Below, piece after piece: positions 1 to 5,322 of a stretch of 5,696 nt of DNA. The DNA comes from CAYYDH01 sp964470615. GTDB taxonomy: Bacteria; Patescibacteriota; Minisyncoccia; Minisyncoccales; GWA2-38-27. The translations under genes and the position numbers were made by a program. Under the pieces are notes generated by a model, which saw only the letters and a list, made by a program, of their open reading frames with translations, did no database searches and was not told where the DNA came from. Positions within the stretch are counted from its first letter, which is position 1. The number at the start of each line of letters is the position of its first letter. The DNA lies in NCBI GenBank assembly GCA_964470615.1, contig CAYYDH010000038.1, positions 1 through 5,696 on the forward strand, given 5' to 3'.

Positions 1-128
1 GTTGAAAGCGAATAAAAAAACTGCCATAAAGTAAGCCAAAAGCCGCCCACTGCCAGGTATACCATGTCGGTTTGGGTATATTTTTGAGACCAGCGGAGAA
101 CCCCGATGCTTTTTTGCTTGAAATCCAT
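1..128 (-). CDS. Probable oligosaccharide flippase (Wzx/MATE-like), N-terminal fragment
   Basis: Reading the minus strand from an ATG at 128-126 gives 42 uninterrupted codons plus two bases, leaving the window at position 1. An in-frame TAA at 149-147 means the start must lie downstream of it, and 128 is the first ATG. The peptide opens with a charged segment (DFKQKSIG), then VLRWSQKYTQTDMVYL, and then becomes hydrophobic and aromatic (VGGFWLTLWQFFYSLS), as expected at the start of a first transmembrane helix. From memory, the pattern R-W-S-x-K-Y-T-x-T-D-M-x-Y-L followed by GGFW resembles the N-terminus of polysaccharide-biosynthesis flippases in candidate-phylum genomes. Such proteins move undecaprenyl-diphosphate-linked glycans across the inner membrane, which fits the neighbouring glycosyltransferase operon. 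Only about a tenth of a normal flippase is visible. That it codes is fairly secure from the context and lack of stops; the function rests on a short match. Confidence 0.65.
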   Translation of the reverse strand, partial: MDFKQKSIGVLRWSQKYTQTDMVYLAVGGFWLTLWQFFYSLS

Positions 129-154
129 AAGATATATTAATCTTAATTAAAGTT
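128..154. promoter_or_regulatory. Divergent intergenic region with possible back-to-back promoters and a dyad
   Basis: Only 26 bp separate the two divergent start codons, and the stretch is almost entirely A and T. On the plus strand TATATT at 133-138 resembles a -10 element and would give a leader of roughly 10 nt before the ATG at 155. On the minus strand TAATAT (complement of 134-139) lies 5 nt before the flippase ATG, which would imply an almost leaderless mRNA. I find no convincing -35 element for either. A 6-bp inverted repeat, TAAGAT (128-133) and ATCTTA (140-145), surrounds both candidate -10 boxes and could bind a regulator, although AT-rich DNA makes such dyads by chance. The minus-strand promoter could instead lie inside the GT2 gene, and the plus-strand one inside the flippase gene. 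Confidence 0.35.
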
Positions 155-955
155 ATGACAAATAACAAGCCCAAGGTTTCTGTGCTGATGTCCGTTTTTA
201 ACTGCCAAGATTACGTCGGGCAAGCCATAGAAAGCATTTTAAGCCAGACCTTCAAAGATTTTGAATTTATTATTATTGACGACGGTTCTAAAGACAAAAC
301 CAAAGATATTTTATTAGCTTGGGCGGAAAAGGACCCCAGGATAAAAGTGGTTGCCAACCCGGAAAACATCGGCTTGACTAAATCTCTTAATAAGGCAATA
401 AAAATGGCCCAGGGGGAATATCTTGCCCGCCAGGACGCTGACGACGTATCGCTCCCAGAAAGACTGGAGAAACAAGTTGATTTTTTGGACAACCATCAGT
501 CAGTTAAACTTTTGGGAACCTTCGGCTACGCGATTGATAAAGAAGGAAGAATTTTAAAGAAGGAAATTTTACCGACCTCTTCTCGGAGAATTAAAAGAGC
601 GCTTATCAAAATGAACCCTTTCTTCCACACCTCGGTTATGATAAGAAAAGAAATTCTGGACAGAGTGGGGGGATACAACGAAAAGTTCTTAGTTGTCCAA
701 GATTATGAGCTGTGGTTTAGGATTTTAAGAATCGCCGAAGGAGAGAATTTACCGTTGTTTTTAGTCAAAAAAAGGCACCAGCCAGAGATGATTTCTTTCA
801 AGAGAGACAGGGAGCAGATTAAAAGCATAATTTTTCTCAAGAAGGGGATTATAAAAAAAAGGGATTATCCGAAACTTTGCTATGTTTATCTCTTAAAGTC
901 CTATTTCTCTTTAGGTTGCCCCTCTTTCTTGAAAAAGCTTTTTAAGAAGATATGA
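155..955 (+). CDS. Family 2 glycosyltransferase (GT-A fold)
   Basis: This cytoplasmic inverting glycosyltransferase should transfer a sugar from a nucleotide donor to the growing lipid-linked glycan. The 266-residue protein has the GT2 layout: the first beta strand VSVLMSVFN at 8-16 with the usual Y-V-x-x-A-I-x-S-I-L-x-Q-T downstream; IIIDDGSKDKT at 39-49 with the nucleotide-contacting Asp pair; NIGLTKSLNKAI at 71-82; the metal-binding DXD-type motif RQDADD at 92-97; and QDYELW at 182-187, where the family's catalytic-base region normally sits. Length is normal for a single-domain GT2. The C-terminus (about 245-266) is basic and amphipathic (KSYF...FLKKLFKKI), which could hold it at the membrane. 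No strong Shine-Dalgarno precedes the ATG; only AAAG at 149-152 is present. Its stop overlaps the next start by 4 bp. The family is certain, but donor and acceptor cannot be read from sequence. Confidence 0.93.
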   Translation: MTNNKPKVSVLMSVFNCQDYVGQAIESILSQTFKDFEFIIIDDGSKDKTKDILLAWAEKDPRIKVVANPENIGLTKSLNKAIKMAQGEYLARQDADDVSLPERLEKQVDFLDNHQSVKLLGTFGYAIDKEGRILKKEILPTSSRRIKRALIKMNPFFHTSVMIRKEILDRVGGYNEKFLVVQDYELWFRILRIAEGENLPLFLVKKRHQPEMISFKRDREQIKSIIFLKKGIIKKRDYPKLCYVYLLKSYFSLGCPSFLKKLFKKI

Positions 956-2112
956 AGACTGTAAAAATTTGCTACGTCGCCAGTGCGGAAATAACCATCA
1001 GGTTTATACTATTCAATGTCCTTAAGTTTCTCAAAGGCCAAGGTTATGATGTTTCGGTTGTTTGCTCTTCTGGAAACTGGATAAAAAACATTGAACAGCA
1101 CGGAATGAGGGTAAAAAACATAACAATGAAAAGAAAGATAAGCCCGATTTCAGACCTGATCGCTTTCTGGCAGCTGTTCTTTTACTTCAGAAAAGAAAAA
1201 TTCCAAATTGTTCACACCCATACTCTAAAGCCGGAGTTTTTAGCCCAGCTAGCGGCCAAGCTGGCCGGTGTCCCGATCATTGTGAACACTATCCACGGAT
1301 TTGATTTTAGCGAGCAAAGCTCTTTCCTGAAAATGAGAGCCGTTCTTCTTCTAGAAAAAATAGCCGCTAAATGTTCAGACACCATTTTCGCGGTAAGCAA
1401 GCTGATTATCAAAACGGCTATCAAAGAAAAAATCGGCCGGCCGGATTCAATAAAATATTGGGGGGGCAGCGTTGATATCTCTCGGTTTAGCCCCCAAAGG
1501 TTTTCCCGAGATTTCATCGCTCAAAAGAAAAAACACCTGGGTATTAGTCCTTCCAGCAGAGTCATTGGAATTGTCGCGAGGCTGGTTGTAGAAAAAGGAT
1601 ATCTGGAGCTTTTTATGGCCTTGGAAAACGTTCTGACTGAATTTCCCGATACCGTTCTTTTGGTGGTTGGGCCCGAAGAGCCAGAGAAAAAAGACGCCAT
1701 AAAATCCAAAACTATCAGAAAATATGATATAGAAAAAAACGCTATTTTCTTGGGAGAGAGGATAGACGTTGATGAAATATACCCGTTAATGGATATCTTT
1801 GTTTTGCCTACCCACCGAGAAGGCATCGGAGCTTCAATTTTAGAGGCGTCTGCGATGGAGAAACCGGTGATAGTCAGCGACACGGGAGGCTGCCCGGAAG
1901 CGGTTGAGGATAAAAAAACAGGCATTTTGATTCCCGTCAAGAATGTTAAAAAGTTAACCGAAGCCATCCTTTATTTATTCAACAATCCCGAGGAAGCAAA
2001 GAAAATGGGCCGAAACGGAAGGAAAAAGGTTTTGAGAGAGTTTGACGAAAGACTGGTTTTTGACCGAGTGGCAACAGAGTACCAGCGGCTTATCAATAAG
2101 AAACTAAGATGA
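952..2112 (+). CDS. Family 4 glycosyltransferase (GT-B fold)
   Basis: This 386-residue protein is a retaining GT-B glycosyltransferase that would add a sugar to a polyprenyl-diphosphate-linked acceptor. The N-terminal acceptor domain carries VHTHTLKP at 87-94, followed by AQLAAKLAGVP, and then HGFDF at 115-119, a combination common in PglA-like and WbpT-like GT4 enzymes. The linker is followed by the donor-binding domain: ARLVVEKG at 209-216, whose Arg210 and Lys215 are expected to hold the donor phosphates; LLVVGPEEPE near 236-245; and the EX7E motif with Glu290 and Glu298 in HREGIGASILE. The C-terminal DTGGCPEAVEDKKTGILIP segment and closing helices are intact, so the gene looks complete. 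It is coupled on both sides by ATGA overlaps (952-955 and 2109-2112). A run of seven G residues (1460-1466) encodes W170-G171-G172. Sugar specificity is unknown. Confidence 0.95.
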   Translation: MKTVKICYVASAEITIRFILFNVLKFLKGQGYDVSVVCSSGNWIKNIEQHGMRVKNITMKRKISPISDLIAFWQLFFYFRKEKFQIVHTHTLKPEFLAQLAAKLAGVPIIVNTIHGFDFSEQSSFLKMRAVLLLEKIAAKCSDTIFAVSKLIIKTAIKEKIGRPDSIKYWGGSVDISRFSPQRFSRDFIAQKKKHLGISPSSRVIGIVARLVVEKGYLELFMALENVLTEFPDTVLLVVGPEEPEKKDAIKSKTIRKYDIEKNAIFLGERIDVDEIYPLMDIFVLPTHREGIGASILEASAMEKPVIVSDTGGCPEAVEDKKTGILIPVKNVKKLTEAILYLFNNPEEAKKMGRNGRKKVLREFDERLVFDRVATEYQRLINKKLR

Positions 2113-2702
2113 TTTTCCGAAGATTTCTTAAAAAAGCCATTGATTTTTTAGCAGCCTTAATTGGGTTAATTTTGCTGGCTCCATTTTTCTTTGTTATCGC
2201 CATTTTGATAAAACTGGACTCAAGGGGCCCGGTGTTTTTTAAGCAGGAACGAACAGGGAAGAATGGAAGAACGTTTTTAATCTGGAAATTCAGAACCATG
2301 ATAAGAAACATTGATGGCAATTACGCTCTTTCTGAAAAAGACCCGAGAATCACAAAAGTCGGCAGTTTTCTTCGCCGATTGACGCTTGACGAATGGCCCC
2401 AATTAATTAATATCTTAAAGAGAGAGATGAGCTTAGTCGGACCCAGGCCGCTGCCTGTTTATCAGACAGGGAACGAACTTCAGAAAAAAAGGTTGAAAGT
2501 TCTGCCCGGGATGATAAGCTTAGTAGACATTAAAGGGAGAAATTTAGTTCCCTGGGAAGAAAGGTTTAAAATGGATAGCTGGTATATTGATAACTGGTCT
2601 TTAGGGCTTGATTTCAAAATTCTTCTTTCCGTTCCGTTTGTTATCTTTTCCGGCAAAGGGATTTACGGAAAAGACGGGGTAAACAAGCCTTTCCAGGGAT
2701 AA
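2109..2702 (+). CDS. Initiating sugar transferase (PglC/WcaJ-type phosphoglycosyl transferase)
   Basis: A 197-residue bacterial sugar transferase of the small monotopic class, close in length to Campylobacter PglC. It transfers a phospho-sugar from a UDP-sugar to undecaprenyl phosphate, starting assembly of the lipid-linked glycan on the cytoplasmic membrane face. A hydrophobic segment at about 13-34 (FLAALIGLILLAPFFFVIAILI) contains the Pro (25) typical of the re-entrant membrane helix. Then follow the family blocks GPVFFKQERTGKNG (40-53), WKFRTM (59-64), the catalytic Asp94-Glu95 pair in LDEWPQL (93-99), MSLVGPRPLP (107-116), GRNLVPWEERF (143-153) and DSWYIDNWSLGLDFKIL (156-172). The block usually written PGITGxAQVNGRN is here PGMISLVDIKGRN (133-145), a noticeable variant. 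There is no large N-terminal membrane domain, so it is not full-length WbaP/WcaJ. It overlaps the GT4 gene by 4 bp. The sugar is unknown; amino-sugar genes downstream suggest a HexNAc-type or diacetamido sugar. Confidence 0.94.
   Translation: MIFRRFLKKAIDFLAALIGLILLAPFFFVIAILIKLDSRGPVFFKQERTGKNGRTFLIWKFRTMIRNIDGNYALSEKDPRITKVGSFLRRLTLDEWPQLINILKREMSLVGPRPLPVYQTGNELQKKRLKVLPGMISLVDIKGRNLVPWEERFKMDSWYIDNWSLGLDFKILLSVPFVIFSGKGIYGKDGVNKPFQG
2695..2699 (+). promoter_or_regulatory. Ribosome binding site for the WbqC-family gene
   Basis: AGGGA ends 7 nt before the ATG at 2707 and overlaps the last codons and stop of the sugar transferase gene. It supports this start. Most genes in the operon rely on overlapping stop/start codons and lack such a site, so this start can be used independently. 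Confidence 0.6.
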
Positions 2703-2706
2703 TTTT

Positions 2707-3399
2707 ATGATAATAACAATCCATCAGCCAGAGTATCTGCCGTGGCTTGGTTTTTTCGACAGAATCCAGAAGTCGGACCAGCTGGTTCTTTTAGACGACG
2801 TCGGATACCAGAAAAACGGTTTTATTAACAGAAACAAAATAAAAACAGCCAAGGGTTGGCAGTGGATAACAGTGCCGGTTTTAGGAAGATCGCCTAACCA
2901 GAAGATAAACGAGGTTTTGATAGACAATAATCAAGACTGGAAAAGTGGCCACTGGAAAGCCATGGATTTTAATTATTCTAAAGCCCCCTATTTTAAAAAA
3001 TACGCTGATTTTTTCAACGAACTTTTCAAAAAAGAATGGTTAAAAATAGCCGACCTGGATGCTTATTTAATAAAAAATATCGCCAGCTTCTTGGGATTTA
3101 AAACGAAAATAATTGCTTCTTCTAGTTTAAAGACGGCAGGATTAAAAACAGAGAGACTGGTGAATATTTGTAAAGAGTTTGATGCCGATACCTATTTGTC
3201 TGGGCCAGGCGGCCGGAACTATATGGATTTAGAGCAGTTTGAAAAAGAGAATATTAAGGTTGTTTTCCAGGACTTCAATCACCCTGGATATAAGCAGCAA
3301 TTTGCGAGCCAAGGATTTTTGCCCAACCTTTCTGTAATAGACCTGCTGTTTAATTGCGGGGAGAAAAGCCGCGATATAATTTCCGGAAACAGCCAATAA
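2707..3399 (+). CDS. WbqC-family protein
   Basis: The 230-residue protein matches the WbqC-like family throughout. It starts with IHQPEYLPWLGFFDRI (5-20), continues with LVLLDDVGYQKNGFINRNKI (26-45), has LSGPGGRNYMD at 164-174, and ends with the family block FQDFNHPGYKQQF...FLPNLSVIDLLFNCG (187-218). No signal peptide or membrane helix is seen, so it should be cytoplasmic. Members occur in O-antigen and other surface-glycan loci, often beside sugar aminotransferases, acyltransferases and methyltransferases, but I know of no established reaction. The conserved His6-Gln7-Pro8 near the N-terminus, the Asp30-Asp31 pair and the Gly-Pro-Gly-Gly loop look like active-site elements. It follows the sugar transferase after a 4-nt gap and precedes the FkbM gene by 23 nt. 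Those are the only two non-overlapping junctions in the operon, so the gene may have been added to the cluster as a unit. The family call is secure, the function is not. Confidence 0.92.
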   Translation: MIITIHQPEYLPWLGFFDRIQKSDQLVLLDDVGYQKNGFINRNKIKTAKGWQWITVPVLGRSPNQKINEVLIDNNQDWKSGHWKAMDFNYSKAPYFKKYADFFNELFKKEWLKIADLDAYLIKNIASFLGFKTKIIASSSLKTAGLKTERLVNICKEFDADTYLSGPGGRNYMDLEQFEKENIKVVFQDFNHPGYKQQFASQGFLPNLSVIDLLFNCGEKSRDIISGNSQ

Positions 3400-3408
3400 C
3401 AGATTTTT

Positions 3409-3414
3409 GGAAAG
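3409..3414 (+). promoter_or_regulatory. Ribosome binding site for the FkbM-family gene
   Basis: GGAAAG lies 8 nt before the ATG at 3423, within the 23-bp gap after the WbqC gene. It supports the chosen start and indicates independent initiation rather than coupling to the upstream stop at 3399. I see no hairpin or T-run in this gap to suggest termination. Confidence 0.55.
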
Positions 3415-3422
3415 CTTAAATT

Positions 3423-4265
3423 ATGAAAAGAAAAATTAGCGCCGGCCTTTTAATCAAATTTATTATTTATTTGAAATATCTCCCCTCTGTTATTTTGCAA
3501 ATAAGGAATTGGCCTGTTTTTTTGCTAAATTATATTAATATCGGCTTTGTTAAACCCGGCACTTATAAATTTAGAAACGGGATTTCCATCAAAACAGTCG
3601 ACGCCCACGGCGCCGGAGCCATAGCCGTTATTTTTATGAAAAAAGACTACGGGGTTGTTGATGACAACTCGACAATTATTGATATTGGAGCTAATATCGG
3701 AGTTTATTCTTTATTCGCCGCCAGCGCTAAAAATACAGTTGTTTATGCTTTTGAGCCTGATCCTTCCAATTTTGAACTATTGGTAAAAAATGTTAGATTG
3801 AATAAATTAGAAAAAAGAATAATCCCGTTTAATTTAGCGGTCGGTTCTGAGAAGGGGAAGAGAACCCTGTATCTTGGCGAAGCTCCCTTTCATTCCTTTT
3901 GCCCGGTCAGCGAATCGCCCTTCAACGCCCTTTATCCGTCCCATTCAGGCGGCGCAAAGCAGAATTCAATAGAAGTGGCGTGCGTTTCGCTAAAGGACAT
4001 TTTTGATAAAAATAAGATAAGTCACTGCGATATTTTAAAAATTGACTGCGAAGGAGCCGAATACGAAATTTTATACAACCTGCCAGAGAAATATTTTCAA
4101 AGAATTAAAAAGATTCACCTAGAATACCATAATCATAAAAAAAACGCCATGAATACCGGAGACTGCCTGCTGAAGTTTTTAGAGAAAAAGGGCCTCCAGC
4201 TCAAGAGGCACAAAAAAGGCTCTGCTTACCAGGGAGATTTATGGCTTGAACGCCAACCTTTATGA
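3423..4265 (+). CDS. FkbM-family SAM-dependent methyltransferase
   Basis: This 280-residue protein is probably an O-methyltransferase acting on a sugar hydroxyl of the glycan or its precursor. After a hydrophobic, basic N-terminal stretch (9-40, including LLIKFIIYLKYLP and NWPVFLLNYI), which could touch the membrane, the SAM-binding Rossmann domain begins. Motif I is IIDIGANIGVYS at 85-96. The acidic end of strand 2 is AFEPDPSNFELLVKN at 109-123, the classic FkbM signature. NLAVGSEKGKRTLYLG follows at 136-151. The post-motif block LKIDCEGAEYEIL at 204-216 is also characteristic, followed by HLEYHNH. All expected blocks are present and length is normal. The start is supported by GGAAAG 8 nt upstream. 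The stop overlaps the deacetylase start by 4 bp (4262-4265). Substrate and methylated position cannot be deduced. Confidence 0.93.
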   Translation: MKRKISAGLLIKFIIYLKYLPSVILQIRNWPVFLLNYINIGFVKPGTYKFRNGISIKTVDAHGAGAIAVIFMKKDYGVVDDNSTIIDIGANIGVYSLFAASAKNTVVYAFEPDPSNFELLVKNVRLNKLEKRIIPFNLAVGSEKGKRTLYLGEAPFHSFCPVSESPFNALYPSHSGGAKQNSIEVACVSLKDIFDKNKISHCDILKIDCEGAEYEILYNLPEKYFQRIKKIHLEYHNHKKNAMNTGDCLLKFLEKKGLQLKRHKKGSAYQGDLWLERQPL

Positions 4266-4930
4266 AGATATTAATTATTGCGCCCCATCCCGATGATGAA
4301 GTGCTGGGTTGCGGCGGGACAATAAAGAAATACGCAAGAAAGGGAGATGAGGTTTATTTATGCATTGTGACAAAGGCGTATGTTCCAGACTGGTCGGAGC
4401 AGTTTATTAAAGAAAGAGAGAAAGAAATTAATTGCGCCAAAAAGACTTTAGGGATAAAGCAGGTTTCGTTTTTGAATCTGCCGACTGTAAAGCTGGATAC
4501 AATTCCGCAGAAGCAATTGAACGATTCCATTTCAGAATGCGTTCAGAGAATTAGTCCCGATGTTCTCTTTTTGCCCTTTCCCGGAGACATTAACAAAGAC
4601 CATAAGCTGGTTTCTGAATCGGCCCTGGTAGCGGCCAGGCCCAAACCCGAAAATCCAATCAAAAAAGTATTCTGCTATGAAGTGCTGTCTGAAACCGAAT
4701 GGGCCAAGCCAGCTCAGAAAATAGAAGATGTTTTTGTACCCAACTTTTACGAGGACATTTCCGATTTTTTAGACGATAAATTAAAAGCAATGGAGTGCTA
4801 TAAATCTGAATTAAAAAACTATCCTCATCCAAGGTCTTTAGAGGGCATAATAACCCTGGCCAGAAAGAGAGGGACTGAATCCGGCCTGAAGGCGGCCGAA
4901 GCATTTATGCTAATAAGAGAAATAAAATGA
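4262..4930 (+). CDS. PIG-L/LmbE-type zinc-dependent deacetylase
   Basis: A 222-residue metal-dependent N-deacetylase of the family that includes eukaryotic PIG-L, MshB and BshB. The N-terminal strand leads into APHPDDEVLGCGGTI (7-21): His9 and Asp12 are the expected zinc ligands and Asp11 the general base. The third ligand is expected at His114 in GDINKDHKLV (108-117). The C-terminal part, with EVLSETEW at 139-146 and PNFYEDISDFLDDKLKAMECY downstream, is typical of the subfamily found in surface-polysaccharide loci. No signal peptide is seen, so it should act in the cytoplasm on a nucleotide-sugar or lipid-linked amino sugar, removing an N-acetyl group. It is locked between methyltransferase and acyltransferase genes by 4-bp overlaps at both ends, which favours a shared pathway. 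MshB/BshB-type thiol biosynthesis is possible on family grounds alone, but the context makes it unlikely. Confidence 0.92.
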   Translation: MKILIIAPHPDDEVLGCGGTIKKYARKGDEVYLCIVTKAYVPDWSEQFIKEREKEINCAKKTLGIKQVSFLNLPTVKLDTIPQKQLNDSISECVQRISPDVLFLPFPGDINKDHKLVSESALVAARPKPENPIKKVFCYEVLSETEWAKPAQKIEDVFVPNFYEDISDFLDDKLKAMECYKSELKNYPHPRSLEGIITLARKRGTESGLKAAEAFMLIREIK

Positions 4931-5322
4931 AAAGGTTCAATAATTGGCAAAAGCCGAAAATTGAAGAGGGTAAATTAACCAAGTGGCACTGGCTGGTTCA
5001 ACATAAAATGGGCCTGAAGCTTGGCGCTAAAGTTGATATAGGCGTTTTTACCTATATCAATGCTCGAAACGGAGTGGTGATTGAAGACGACGTTCAAATC
5101 GGATCCCACTGTTCTATTTATTCCGTTTCCACTATTGACGGAAAAAAAGGAAAAGTAGTTTTGAGAAAGAATTGCAAAATCGGCAGCCACAGCGTAGTGA
5201 TGCCCGGGGTCACGGTTGGGGAAAACTCTATTATCGGCGCTTTCAGTTTCGTGAACAAAGATATTCCCGATAACGCCCTAGCTTTTGGCATCCCGGCAAA
5301 AGTTATTAAAAAAAAGAAATGA
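4927..5322 (+). CDS. Left-handed beta-helix (hexapeptide) acyltransferase
   Basis: This 131-residue protein belongs to the trimeric left-handed beta-helix acyltransferases and would transfer an acetyl or other acyl group from CoA to an amino sugar or hydroxyl. Imperfect hexapeptide turns run from about 32 to 109: LGAKVDIG, VVIEDDVQIGSHCSIYS (50-66), VVLRKNCKIGSHSVVMPGVTVGENSIIGAFSFV (77-109). It closes with the standard KDIPDNALAFGIPAKVI (111-127). His61 in the IGSHCSIYS turn or His88 in the next IGSHS turn is a candidate catalytic base; which one cannot be settled here. It lacks the N-terminal Rossmann-like domain of PglD, so it is not a PglD orthologue, and is nearer the small WbbJ/maltose-acetyltransferase-like form. 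It overlaps both neighbours by 4 bp. Next to a DegT aminotransferase, N-acylation of a freshly made amino sugar is the natural guess. The C-terminus is a run of four lysines encoded by an A-rich tract. Confidence 0.9.
   Translation: MKRFNNWQKPKIEEGKLTKWHWLVQHKMGLKLGAKVDIGVFTYINARNGVVIEDDVQIGSHCSIYSVSTIDGKKGKVVLRKNCKIGSHSVVMPGVTVGENSIIGAFSFVNKDIPDNALAFGIPAKVIKKKK
5310..5316 (+). other. Possible -1 ribosomal slippage heptamer A_AAA_AAG
   Basis: At the end of the acyltransferase gene the zero-frame codons are AAA AAA AAG AAA TGA (5308-5322). The heptamer at 5310-5316 has the same phase and sequence as the E. coli dnaX slippery site. A shift of -1 would continue with GAA (5316-5318) and then the aminotransferase ATG (5319-5321), giving an in-frame fusion of the two proteins. 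I see no Shine-Dalgarno-like stimulator upstream and only a weak GGAA/TTCC pairing (5326-5335) downstream. Lysine-rich AT-rich genes make such tracts often, so the site may be incidental. Confidence 0.25.

Noticed and set aside
211..492. Minus-strand open frames inside the GT2 gene (also 314-496)
   Set aside because: They lie wholly opposite a clear GT2 coding sequence, overlap each other, and translate to Ser/Leu-rich sequences with no family motif.
1434..1443. GC-rich palindrome CGGCCGGCCG
   Set aside because: It lies within the GT4 coding sequence, encoding ordinary residues (IGRPD). The arms are too short with no loop, and it is not repeated elsewhere, so a regulatory or terminator role is unsupported.
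1212..1967. Two minus-strand open frames opposite the GT4 gene (1212-1517 and 1521-1967)
   Set aside because: They are antisense shadows of a gene with all GT4 motifs in place, with low-complexity Ser-rich translations and no recognisable domain.
2093..2927. Minus-strand open frames opposite the sugar transferase and WbqC genes (2093-2320 and 2724-2927)
   Set aside because: Both are antisense to well-supported family members and show no motif or plausible start context.
3400..3422. Possible terminator between the WbqC and FkbM genes
   Set aside because: The 23-bp gap has only the 6-bp palindrome AAGCTT, with no loop and no T-run after it, and is better explained by the GGAAAG ribosome binding site.
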